A program made the position numbers and the translations under genes. The notes beneath the pieces were generated by a model. That model was not told where the DNA came from. It did no database searches and was given only the letters and a program-made list of their open reading frames with translations. From assembly GCF_014451325.2 (NCBI RefSeq), contig NZ_JACSCH020000009.1, positions 186,001 to 250,000 of the forward strand: a stretch of 64,000 bases of DNA, written 5' to 3'. Position 1 is the first letter of the stretch; each line of letters opens with the position of its first letter. Shown here piece after piece: positions 56,534 through 64,000 of this stretch. The DNA comes from Streptomyces sp. CB02980. Its GTDB lineage: Bacteria; Actinomycetota; Actinomycetes; Streptomycetales; Streptomycetaceae.

Positions 56534-58596
56534 CCCGTGCTCCGGGCGATGAGCAGCGCCACGTCGTCCGCCGCGCCGGGCCGGCGCAGTGCCCGGAGGA
56601 GTTCGTCGCAGGTCTCCTCGAGGGGCCCGCGCATGTCGTCGAGGAGGCCCACGAGCAGCGCGAGCCGCTCGTCGATCGCGTCGTGGCGGGTCTCGATCAG
56701 ACCGTCCGTGTAGAGCACGAGCCGGTCCCCCGGCCGGAAGGGCACCCGGGTCGTACGGAACGTGCCGCCGCCCACCCCCAGGGGCACCCCCGGCGGTACG
56801 GTCACCAGCTCGGCCGGGCCGTCCGCCGGGACCCGTACCGGCGGCAGGTGCCCGGCGTTCGAGATCCGGCACCGGCCGAGGGCCGGGTCGTACACGGCGA
56901 AGAGACAGGTCGCGATGTAGTGCTCCAGGCCCGCCGTGATCCGGTCCAGATGCCGAAGGACCTGGGCGGGCGGGAGATCGAGGTCGGCGAACGCGCAGGT
57001 GGCGGTCCGCAGCCGGCCCATCGTCGCCGCCGCGTCGATCCCGCTCCCCATCACGTCCCCGACCACCAGCGCCGTCTTGTCGTCGGGCAGCGGGATCACG
57101 TCGTACCAGTCGCCCCCGACCTCGCTCGACGCCTGCGCGGGCTGGTAGCGGGCCGCGACCTCCAGACCCGCCCGATCCGGCGGCACGCCCGGCAGCAGGC
57201 TGCGCTGGAGCGTCACCGCCGAGTTCCGCACGCTCTGGTACCAGCGCGCGTTGTCGATGCTCACCGCCGCGCGGGCCGCGAGTTCCGTCGCGAGCAGCAC
57301 GTCGTCCCCGTCGAAGGGCAGCCGGTTGCGGTCCCGCTTGAGGTCGAGCGCGCCGAGCACCTCGCCGCGCGCGATCAGCGGCACCGCCAGATACGAGTGC
57401 ACCCCCGCCCGGGCGAGCAGCTCCGCCGCCTCGGGGTTCCGCGCGATCCGGGACAGGTCGCCGGGGCCGATGTGCTCCACCAGGACGGGCAGCCCGGTGT
57501 GCACACACCGGGTGACGAGCCGGTCGGCCCCGTACATGGTGATCGCCCCGGGCGGGTCCGCCGCCGGCAGGGCCTCCGTCCGGCCCGCGGCCTTGACCGC
57601 CAGCGCCCGGAACAGTTCGGGCCCCTCCTCCGGCGCGCCGGGTCTGCGCAGGGCGAGGACGGAGTCGAGGACGTCGACGGCGGCGATGTCGGCGAGCTCC
57701 GGCACCACCACGGAGGCGAGCTCGTCGGCCGTCTTCTCCACCTCCAGGGTGGTGCCGACCCGGGCCGAGGCGTCGGCGATGAGGGCGAGCCGCCGCCGGG
57801 ACCGGTCGGCGTCCGCGTCCGCCCGCATCCGCTCGGTCACGTCGATCACGGAGGCGGCGACCCCCAGGATCCGGTTCTCCGGCCCTTCCAGGCGGTAGAA
57901 GGACAGCGACCAGGCGTGATCGTGGTCCGGGTCGGCCGGGGTCCGTCCGACGGTGGGATGGTCGAGCAGCGGTGTGCCCGTCGCCAGGACGGAGCGCAGC
58001 GCCGCCTCGAGGGTCGGGGCGTCGACCTCGGGCACCATCTCGCCGATCCGCCGTCCCAGGTGCAGCGCGGCCGGGATCCCGTTGATGCGTTCCAGGGCCG
58101 GGTTCACCAGGACGTAGCGCAGCTCGGTGTCCAGGACGGCGAGGCCGATCGGGGACTGGGACACCAGCCGGTCGGAGAGCGCGAGCTCGGCCTCGACCCG
58201 TTCGACGGCGGAGCGGTCGGCGGCGATCCCGAGCGCGTACAGACCCCCCAGGTCGTCGGTGAGCCGCATGTTGCGGAACTCCACGTTCCGAACGCTGCCG
58301 TCCTTGTGCCGCACGGGGAAGACGCCCGCCCAGGTCGTGCCCTCGCGCAGCACCTCGCCGAAGAGGCGCTTCGCCTCCTCCCGGTGGTCCGTGCCGACGA
58401 CCAGCCGGGCCATGTACTGGCCCAGGGCCTCGTCGGCGCGGAAGCCGAAGAGGTCCTCGGCCTGCGGGCTCCAGAGCACGATCCGGCCGTGCGCGTCGAT
58501 GACGACGGCGGCGACCCCCAGTACGTCGAGGAGGCCCTTGCCGTCCAGGGGCACCCCGACCCGCCCCGTCGTCCCCGGGAAGGAACCGGCCGTCAC
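56530..58596 (-). CDS. SpoIIE-type PP2C phosphatase with PAS and GAF domains
   Basis: The 688-residue cytosolic protein has two PAS domains (about residues 18-130 and 142-255; VVIDAHGRIVLWSPQAEDLFG, VLDTELRYVLVNPALERING), a GAF domain (about 280-450) and a SpoIIE phosphatase domain (about 465-680; GGDWYDVIPLPDDKTALVVGDVMGSGIDAAATMGR by motif, RISNAGHLPPV, LYTDGLIE). Unlike its downstream partner it has no TM helix and no C-terminal ATPase. GTG 58596 was chosen for its strong GGGAGGAGG site; ATG 58632 or GTG 58701 would give longer forms. The two phosphatases are translationally coupled (ATGA). Confidence 0.9.
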   Translation of the reverse strand: MTAGSFPGTTGRVGVPLDGKGLLDVLGVAAVVIDAHGRIVLWSPQAEDLFGFRADEALGQYMARLVVGTDHREEAKRLFGEVLREGTTWAGVFPVRHKDGSVRNVEFRNMRLTDDLGGLYALGIAADRSAVERVEAELALSDRLVSQSPIGLAVLDTELRYVLVNPALERINGIPAALHLGRRIGEMVPEVDAPTLEAALRSVLATGTPLLDHPTVGRTPADPDHDHAWSLSFYRLEGPENRILGVAASVIDVTERMRADADADRSRRRLALIADASARVGTTLEVEKTADELASVVVPELADIAAVDVLDSVLALRRPGAPEEGPELFRALAVKAAGRTEALPAADPPGAITMYGADRLVTRCVHTGLPVLVEHIGPGDLSRIARNPEAAELLARAGVHSYLAVPLIARGEVLGALDLKRDRNRLPFDGDDVLLATELAARAAVSIDNARWYQSVRNSAVTLQRSLLPGVPPDRAGLEVAARYQPAQASSEVGGDWYDVIPLPDDKTALVVGDVMGSGIDAAATMGRLRTATCAFADLDLPPAQVLRHLDRITAGLEHYIATCLFAVYDPALGRCRISNAGHLPPVRVPADGPAELVTVPPGVPLGVGGGTFRTTRVPFRPGDRLVLYTDGLIETRHDAIDERLALLVGLLDDMRGPLEETCDELLRALRRPGAADDVALLIARSTG

Positions 58597-58725
58597 ACTG
58601 CCCTCCTCCCGCCGCGCCGCGCTTTCTTCCATGCTCGCCGCCCACCGGTCGCCCCGCACCGCGAGCGCCGCGGGGGTGCCCGGCCCGACCGGACGGGACA
58701 CCCCCGCGGGGCGGAGACGGAGCCG

Positions 58726-59928
58726 TCAGCCGGCCGGGACGGACGCGTCCCCGGCACTCGGCTCCCGGTCGCGCCCGCGCCGCCCCCGTACCGCGACCGC
58801 CGCCGCCCATCCCGTCCCCGCGAGCGCGAGCAGCGGCAGCAGGACGCGGACGTCGACCAGGGCGACCAGACCGGCGCCGAGGGCGAGGGCCAGCGCGTTC
58901 GGGGCCATGACCAGGGTGTGCGCGGTGGCCGCCACCCGGCCCACCGCCTCCGCGGGCGCCTCCCGCTGCACGGCCGTCACCACCGCCACGAGCACCCACG
59001 GCATCCCCAGGCCGATGGCCGCGCTCGCCGCCAGGGCCGTCGCCTCGTACGGCAGCGCCCGTACGCCCACCGCCACCGCGAACAGGGCGAGACCGGCGGC
59101 GGCGAGCGCCCGCTCGGGGATCCTGCGCAGCAGCGGGCCGGTGACCAGCCCCGCGAGGACCGAGCCCACGCCCTGCACCGCGTAGAGCACACCGGCGTAC
59201 GCGGGGGCGTGCCCGAGCCCCCGGTCGACGACCGCGTAGATCGCGGCCCCGTTCACCCCGGCGAGCAGCATCGTGAACGCGCCCGTCGCGACCAGTGGCC
59301 GCAGGACCGGCGAGGCGAAGAGCAGCCGGGCGCCCTCGGTGGTCTCCCGCCACCAGTGCCGGGACTCCGGCCGTGCCGGGCGCTCCTCCCGTACGGGGAT
59401 CAGCGCGAAGAGGCCGGCCGCGAGCGCGAAGCTCGCCGCGTCGAGCAGCGCGACGGTCCCGCCGCCGTACGCGGCGAAGAGACCCGCCGCCGCGAGCGGG
59501 GCGATCAGCTTCGTCGACTCGTTCGCGGTCATCCGCAGCCCGTTGAAGGTGCCGAGCCGCTTCTCGTCCATGACGGTTCCGACCAGGGCCTGCTCCGCCG
59601 CCTCGTGGACGGCGCCCTGCGCCCCGTACACGACCAGGACGGCGAAGAGCAGCCACACCCGGTCGGCCGAGTCCACCCACAGGAGGACCGGGAGGAGCGC
59701 GGCCATCGCCAGGTCGAGGACGATCAGGAGCGGCCGCCGCCGCACCCGGTCCGCGAGCGTGCCGAGCAGCGGCCCGAGGAGAACGGGCGCCCAGAGGGCG
59801 AAGGCGGCCAGGGCCGCGAGACTGTCGGAGCCCGTCAGAGATTTGACCCAGATCCCGGAGACCAGCCACATCGCCGTCGTACCGAATCCGGACACGACGA
59901 CACCTGTCAGATACCAGCGCATGGCCAC
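58726..59928 (-). CDS. MFS transporter
   Basis: This 400-residue, roughly 12-helix MFS_3-type exporter has the loop-2 motif GTLADRVRRRPLLIVLD and the mid-protein GTFNGLRMTANESTKLIAPLAAAGLFAA (by motif). No antibiotic-specific signature can be named. The start is GTG 59928 or ATG 59922. It is upstream of the two phosphatase genes on the same strand, but the 129-base gap to the first of them makes co-transcription unsure. Confidence 0.87.
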   Translation of the reverse strand: MAMRWYLTGVVVSGFGTTAMWLVSGIWVKSLTGSDSLAALAAFALWAPVLLGPLLGTLADRVRRRPLLIVLDLAMAALLPVLLWVDSADRVWLLFAVLVVYGAQGAVHEAAEQALVGTVMDEKRLGTFNGLRMTANESTKLIAPLAAAGLFAAYGGGTVALLDAASFALAAGLFALIPVREERPARPESRHWWRETTEGARLLFASPVLRPLVATGAFTMLLAGVNGAAIYAVVDRGLGHAPAYAGVLYAVQGVGSVLAGLVTGPLLRRIPERALAAAGLALFAVAVGVRALPYEATALAASAAIGLGMPWVLVAVVTAVQREAPAEAVGRVAATAHTLVMAPNALALALGAGLVALVDVRVLLPLLALAGTGWAAAVAVRGRRGRDREPSAGDASVPAG

Positions 59929-60016
59929 AGGCTGGTCTCTGAGGTGGCCCCGGGGGATCGGGCATCCTCCCTAGGAGGTCGGGGAGGTGCCCACCTTCCC
60001 CCTCAGGGGCCGGGCG

Positions 60017-60457
60017 TCACGCGCCGGCCCCCTGCTCCTCGTACGGAGGCTCCGCGTGCGCCTTCTCGTACCGCAGGGCGAGCCCCGTCACCACCGCGCC
60101 CAGGCCCTCCCACAGGCCCACGCCCAGGAATCCGGCCGGGGCGCGGCCGCTGACGACCGCGAGGGTGAAGACCGCGCAGGTGAGGAGCCGGAAGGGGACC
60201 GTCCAGCGGAAGAACGGCTTCCAGTCGGCGAGCGCGGCAAGGACGTAGTAGACGCCCATGTTGAGCGCGGCCATCGAGGAGGCGGTGAGGAAGACGAGCG
60301 TGTGGTCGCCGTCCGCGCGCTCGCCGTCGGGCACCGGCTCGAAGCCCATCACCGTGAGCAGCGCGTCCGGTACGACCAGGCCCACCACGCCCAGTACGGC
60401 GGCGAGCACGCCGAAGACCGCGATCGTCCAGCCGGACAGGGAACGGGGCAGGCGCAC
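60017..60457 (-). CDS. Small four-helix membrane protein, 146 aa
   Basis: The function is not recognised. The protein has four predicted helices (IAVFGVLAAVLGVVGLVV, LVFLTASSMAALNMGVYYVLAAL, LLTCAVFTLAVVSG, FLGVGLWEGLGAVVTGLAL) and short charged loops with ADWKPFFRWTVPFR. The layout is that of a DUF4345/DoxX-like small membrane protein. GTG 60457 has GGAGG six bases upstream. It ends with a charged tail (EKAHAEPPYEEQGAG). Confidence 0.78.
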   Translation of the reverse strand: MRLPRSLSGWTIAVFGVLAAVLGVVGLVVPDALLTVMGFEPVPDGERADGDHTLVFLTASSMAALNMGVYYVLAALADWKPFFRWTVPFRLLTCAVFTLAVVSGRAPAGFLGVGLWEGLGAVVTGLALRYEKAHAEPPYEEQGAGA

Positions 60458-60621
60458 GGCGGTCCTCCGCGAGGTAGTGCAGGATCAGCGGTTCGGTGAA
60501 CGAGCTTCGAATGCGTGCTCGGTCGCGAGCGTGACCCTGCATATCGCGTGACGGGCCCCGACGGCCAATCGGGGCCCGGCTCACGTCACTTCACGGCTCC
60601 TGCTCCCGTCATTTCTCGGCG

Positions 60622-60667
60622 CCCGCCCAGGTCGCCTCACCGCTCCCGCCCAGGTCGCCTCACGGCT
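60622..60667. repeat. 23-bp tandem duplication
   Basis: CCCGCCCAGGTCGCCTCACCGCT (given here as 60622-60644) is followed directly by a copy (60645-60667) with one change. Shorter partial copies (CACGGCTCC, CCCGTCATTTC) precede and follow. It lies just after the penicillin-binding protein gene. Confidence 0.7.
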
Positions 60668-60677
60668 CCCGGCCGTC

Positions 60678-62126
60678 TCATTTCAGTGCCGCCGCCATCA
60701 TCTTCTGCGCCACCGGGGCCGCCAGCCCGTTGCCGCTGACCTCGGAGCGGGCCGCGCCCGAGTCCTCGATCAGCACCGCGACGGCCACCTGCTTCCCGGT
60801 CGAGGGGTCCTTCGCGTACGAGGTGAACCAGGCGTACGGCGTCTTGCTGTTGTTCTCACCGTGCTGTGCGGTACCCGTCTTGCCGCCGACCTCGGCCCCA
60901 CTGACGGCCGCGTTGGTGCCGGTGCCCTCCTCGACCACGGTCCGCATCGCGCTGCGCAGCTGCTCGGCCGTCGACGAGGAGACGATCCGCTCGCTGTCGC
61001 CGTCCTTGAAGGTCGTGAGCGGGTCGCCGTCGGAGTCGACGACCTCCGACACCACGTGCGGCGCGGCCAGCAGACCGTCGTTGGCGATCGCCGCCGACAC
61101 CATCGCCATCTGCAGCGGGGTGGCGGTCACGTCGAACTGGCCGATGCCGGTCAGCGCCGTCTGCGCCTTGTCCATGCCGGACGGGTAGACGCTCGCGTAG
61201 GCGCGGACCGGGACGTCGAGCTCGGCGTCGTTGAAGCCGAACTTCTCCGCCATCGCCTTCACCTTGTCCTGCCCCAGGTCGGCCGCCATCTTGGCGAAGA
61301 CGTTGTTGCAGGAGTAGCGGAGCGCGGTGCGGATCGTCGCGTTCTCGCAGGGCGCGGACGCGTTCTCGTTCTTCAGCACGGTCCGGGTGTTCGGCAGGGT
61401 GTACGGGTCGGGGCTCTCCGTCGCCGTGTCCACCGAGCCGTACAGACCGTCCTCCAGGGCCGCCGCGGCGACGACCAGCTTGAAGGTGGAGCCGGGCGGC
61501 AGCGGCTGGCGCAGCGCCCGGTTGACCAGCGGCTTGTCCTCGTCGGTGGTCAGTGCCTTCCACGCGTCGCCGTCCGTGGTCCCGGAGATCTTCGACGGGT
61601 CGTAGGACGGGGTCGAGACCATCGCGAGGATGCGGCCGGTGGCCGGGTCGACGGCGACGGCCGCGCCCTTGGTGTCCCCGAGTGCCCGGTAGGCGGCCTT
61701 CTGCACGTCCGGGTCGATCGTGGTGACGACCGTGCCCGGCTGCTGCTGCTTGCGGGTGAGGGCGTCGAGCGGGTTCTTCAGCCGGTCGTCGGTGCCGTCG
61801 AGGACGTCCGAGTAGATGCCCTCCAGCTGGGTGGCGCCGTACGCCTGTGAGCTGTAACCGGTCACCGCCGCGTACAGCTCGCCGTCCGTGTACGTACGGC
61901 GGTACTCGAGGTCCGTTCCCTCCGTCTTCTTCGAGCCGGTGACCGGCGAACCGGCCACGACGATGTTCCCGAGCGGCTGCGCGTACTGCGCGATCGTCTT
62001 CCGCCGGTTCTTCTTGTCGTCCGCGAGCGCCTTCCCCTCGTACGCCTGCACCCAGGTGGCCCGGCCCAGCAGGGCGAGCACCAGGAGCAGCACGAAGACC
62101 GAGGTGCGCCTGATCGTCTTGTTCAT
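60678..62126 (-). CDS. Class B penicillin-binding protein (PbpA/FtsI-like D,D-transpeptidase)
   Basis: This 482-residue membrane-anchored transpeptidase has one N-terminal TM helix (about residues 8-24) and a dimerisation domain. The transpeptidase domain (about 150-480) has the three active-site motifs: SxxK in LPPGSTFKLV, SxN in RYSCNN and KTG in VGGKTGTAQHG. It cross-links peptidoglycan outside the membrane. The length and TIDPDVQKAAYRAL-type N-terminus match actinobacterial PbpA rather than FtsI proper. No rodA/ftsW neighbour is present, unlike the core pbpA locus, so this is probably an extra copy, perhaps for development or antibiotic resistance. Confidence 0.93.
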   Translation of the reverse strand: MNKTIRRTSVFVLLLVLALLGRATWVQAYEGKALADDKKNRRKTIAQYAQPLGNIVVAGSPVTGSKKTEGTDLEYRRTYTDGELYAAVTGYSSQAYGATQLEGIYSDVLDGTDDRLKNPLDALTRKQQQPGTVVTTIDPDVQKAAYRALGDTKGAAVAVDPATGRILAMVSTPSYDPSKISGTTDGDAWKALTTDEDKPLVNRALRQPLPPGSTFKLVVAAAALEDGLYGSVDTATESPDPYTLPNTRTVLKNENASAPCENATIRTALRYSCNNVFAKMAADLGQDKVKAMAEKFGFNDAELDVPVRAYASVYPSGMDKAQTALTGIGQFDVTATPLQMAMVSAAIANDGLLAAPHVVSEVVDSDGDPLTTFKDGDSERIVSSSTAEQLRSAMRTVVEEGTGTNAAVSGAEVGGKTGTAQHGENNSKTPYAWFTSYAKDPSTGKQVAVAVLIEDSGAARSEVSGNGLAAPVAQKMMAAALK

Positions 62127-62216
62127 CGCACTTGTGGGGACGAACGGCTCGGTGGGGGACGTTCCGGATGTGGCCGGTTTCTCAGCGAACCTTCATGCGG
62201 GGCGGGCGTCGGTGTG

Positions 62217-62309
62217 GCCGCCGTCACCCGGCGTACGAGACGCGCCGGCCGCCGTCACCCTGCCGCACAAGATGCGCCGGCCGCCGTCACCCCGCCGTAC
62301 GAGCCGGGC
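62217..62309. repeat. About 32-bp tandem repeat (3 units)
   Basis: Three units beginning GCCGCCGTCACCC start at 62217, 62248 and 62280 (31, 32 and a partial 30 bases). They lie between the response-regulator stop and the pbp start, both on the minus strand. Confidence 0.65.
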
Positions 62310-62325
62310 GTCCGGGCGCTCGCCG

Positions 62326-62985
62326 TCATCCCGTCCGCACGAACCCCGACTCGTACGCCAGGATCACCGCCTGCGTGCGGTCGCGGGCGCCCGACTTCGC
62401 CAGGACCGATGCCACGTGCGTCTTGACCGTGGCCGCGCCGACGCCCATCCGGCCCGCGATCTCCGCGTTCGTGAGGCCCGTCGCCACCAGGCGCAGCACC
62501 TCCGCCTCCCGCTCGGTGAGCCGCGCCACCCAGGGTGGTGCCACCGGCGGGCGGTTGCGGGCGTGCTCGGCGGCCAGCCCGCGTACCGCCGCCGGGTAGA
62601 GCAGCGAGTCGCTCCGGGCGACCAGCCGGACCGCGCTCACCAGCTCCTCCGCCGCCGCCCGCTTGAGGAGGAAGCCGGCCGCGCCGACGCGCAGCGCGTC
62701 GTACACGTACGCGTCGTTCTCGAAGGTGGTCACCACCACGATCCGGGGCGGCTCCGTCATCCCCGCGAGGATCTGCTCGGTGGCCCGGATGCCGTCGATC
62801 TCCGGCATCCGTACGTCCATGAGGACGACGTCCGGCCGCTCGGCCCGCACCACCGACACCGCCTCGGCGCCGGTGGCCGCCTCGCCGACGACCTCCAGGT
62901 CCGGCTCCGCGTCGAGGATGACCCGCAGGGCCGTCCGCACCATCCGCTCGTCGTCGGCGAGCACGATCCTGACGGGGGCGCTCAT
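62326..62985 (-). CDS. Two-component response regulator, NarL/LuxR type
   Basis: The 219-residue DNA-binding regulator has a receiver domain (about residues 5-120) with the acidic pair ADDE, the phospho-acceptor Asp in VVLMDVRMPEIDG and the Lys in AAGFLLKRAA. A LuxR-type HTH (about 150-210; LTEREAEVLRLVATGLTNAEIAGRMGVG, by motif) follows. It overlaps the histidine kinase gene by 4 bases (ATGA) and is presumably phosphorylated by it. The target genes are unknown; the pbp gene next door is a candidate. Confidence 0.94.
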   Translation of the reverse strand: MSAPVRIVLADDERMVRTALRVILDAEPDLEVVGEAATGAEAVSVVRAERPDVVLMDVRMPEIDGIRATEQILAGMTEPPRIVVVTTFENDAYVYDALRVGAAGFLLKRAAAEELVSAVRLVARSDSLLYPAAVRGLAAEHARNRPPVAPPWVARLTEREAEVLRLVATGLTNAEIAGRMGVGAATVKTHVASVLAKSGARDRTQAVILAYESGFVRTG

Positions 62986-64000
62986 CGGGGGATCCTGACC
63001 ACGAGGCGCCAGACGCCGTCCGCCGGACCGGCCGCAGCGGTGCCGCCGAGCAGCCGGGCGCGTTCGCCGATGCCGCGCAGGCCGCGACCGCCGTTCGGGC
63101 GGACGGCCGGCGGCCGCGCGGGCAGGGGGTTCTCCATGGTGATCTCCAACTCCTCGGTTCGGGCGTCGAGCCGTACGGCCACGGGCTCCCCGCCCGCGTG
63201 CCGGGCCGCGTTCGTCAGCCCTTCCTGAACGATCCGGTACGCCTCCCGGGACAGCGCCTCCGGTACGGGGGCGAGGTCGCCGGACACGGTCAGTGCCACC
63301 TTCGGTCCCGCGCCCCGCACCAGGGCGTCCAGGGCGTCGAGCCCCGGCCCGGGCCCGGGGCCCTCCCCGGCGTCCTCGTCGCGCCGCAGCAGCCCGAGGA
63401 CCCAGTCCAGCTCGCCGACCGTGCGCCGGGTGGTCTCCTCGATCGCGGTCAGCGCCTCCCGGACGAACGCGAGGTCCGCCCCGTCACCACCGTCCAGGAC
63501 CCGCCGGGCGGCGCCCGCCTGGAGGGTGACCGCGCTCAGCGCGTGACCGACCGAGTCGTGCAGCTCCCGGGCCAGCCGGTTGCGGGACTCCGCCTCCACC
63601 GCGCGCCGCTCGGCCGCCGCGAGCCGGTCCGCCGGACTCGGCCCGAGCAGCCGGGGCGCCCCCCGGGCGAGCAGGGCCCCGGTCGCGGCGGCCGCGGCGG
63701 CGAGCGCGAGCAGCATCAGGAGCCCCGCCGGGAGCGCCGCCCAAACCCACCAGGGCCGGTCGAGACCCCAGAGCCGGCCCAGCTCCGACTCCCGCAGTGC
63801 CGGCGAGAACGGCACCGCCATCACCGACACCGCGAACGGCGGCAGGGCGAGCGTCGCCCCGCTGATCAGCGCCCCGGCGCCCAGGTGCAGCGTCCACCAG
63901 CCGGCCGTCCGGGCCTTCGCGTCCCGGCCCCGGGCCGGGCCGTCCGCGAACCGGTCCTCGGGCACCCCGCACAGCGCCCGCGCCGCCGCCACCGACATCG
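62982..64000 (-). CDS. Two-component sensor histidine kinase (HisKA_3), N-terminus cut
   Basis: The C-terminal 338 residues or more of a NarL-type sensor kinase are present. They show two hydrophobic segments (about 32-62 and 85-112 of the visible part), the HisKA_3 phospho-acceptor box ARELHDSVGHALSAVTLQAG, and the HATPase with EGLTNAARHAGG and GGRGLRGIGERARLLGG. An ATG at 63998 exists, but the protein may start beyond the window edge, since this family has more membrane segments. It works with the overlapping response regulator. Confidence 0.9.
   Translation of the reverse strand, partial: MSVAAARALCGVPEDRFADGPARGRDAKARTAGWWTLHLGAGALISGATLALPPFAVSVMAVPFSPALRESELGRLWGLDRPWWVWAALPAGLLMLLALAAAAAATGALLARGAPRLLGPSPADRLAAAERRAVEAESRNRLARELHDSVGHALSAVTLQAGAARRVLDGGDGADLAFVREALTAIEETTRRTVGELDWVLGLLRRDEDAGEGPGPGPGLDALDALVRGAGPKVALTVSGDLAPVPEALSREAYRIVQEGLTNAARHAGGEPVAVRLDARTEELEITMENPLPARPPAVRPNGGRGLRGIGERARLLGGTAAAGPADGVWRLVVRIPR

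Noticed and set aside
56534..59965. Long in-frame extension upstream of the SpoIIE gene at 53747-56533
   Set aside because: It runs through the second phosphatase and MFS genes in a shadow frame; the natural start is ATG 56533 overlapping the upstream stop.

Overview
The window is a 64 kb piece of a high-GC actinobacterial chromosome, almost certainly Streptomyces. Evidence for this is the third-position GC bias, frequent GTG/TTG starts, 4-base ATGA/GTGA gene overlaps, and a conserved gene order (gap-pgk-tpiA-secG-rbpA, pgi, pgl-opcA-zwf-tal-tkt, ctaB/ctaA, the sufR-B-D-C-S-U-T operon, dapD). No rRNA, tRNA, CRISPR array, insertion sequence or prophage was recognised. Both window edges cut genes: gap at the left and a histidine kinase at the right.

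Region 1 (1-15 kb) is central carbon metabolism. Lower glycolysis (gap end, pgk, tpiA) runs with secG and rbpA on the plus strand. It is followed by an MFS exporter, pgi and two PH-domain membrane proteins. The pentose phosphate genes tkt-tal-zwf-opcA-pgl form a tight minus-strand operon. Region 2 (15-28 kb) holds haem A biosynthesis (ctaB, ctaA), a DrrAB-like ABC exporter and the Fe-S assembly (suf) operon. A perfect 19-bp DmdR1/IdeR-type iron box lies upstream of sufR.

Region 3 (28-40 kb) is mixed. It has an SMR efflux pump with a TetR regulator and a tandem operator, dapD, a DapA paralogue, and a duplicated ABM-domain monooxygenase under a perfect SoxR box. It also has a secreted nuclease and a Tat-exported PhoX-like phosphatase, each preceded by three contiguous 11-bp PHO-box-like units, which suggests a local phosphate-scavenging pair.

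Region 4 (40-54 kb) is the accessory, catabolic part. It holds ACC deaminase with a GntR regulator whose start codon sits inside a 14-bp palindrome, a TerD protein, and an oxidative uronate module (uronate dehydrogenase, 5-dehydro-4-deoxyglucarate dehydratase and an unrecognised TIM-barrel-like protein). Next comes a candidate uncharacterised catabolic regulon: a GntR/FCD regulator, two cytosine-deaminase-like amidohydrolases and an APC permease, tied together by a TGGTATACCA operator present at both amidohydrolase promoters.

Region 5 (54-64 kb) carries two tandem SpoIIE-type PP2C phosphatases with PAS/GAF sensing domains, an MFS transporter, a small membrane protein, a class B penicillin-binding protein and a NarL-type two-component system. 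Short GC-rich tandem repeats of about 15, 23 and 32 bp recur in this half. Several plus-strand genes in convergent pairs end inside a strong hairpin that includes their stop codon. All family calls were made by eye from motifs; no database search was run.
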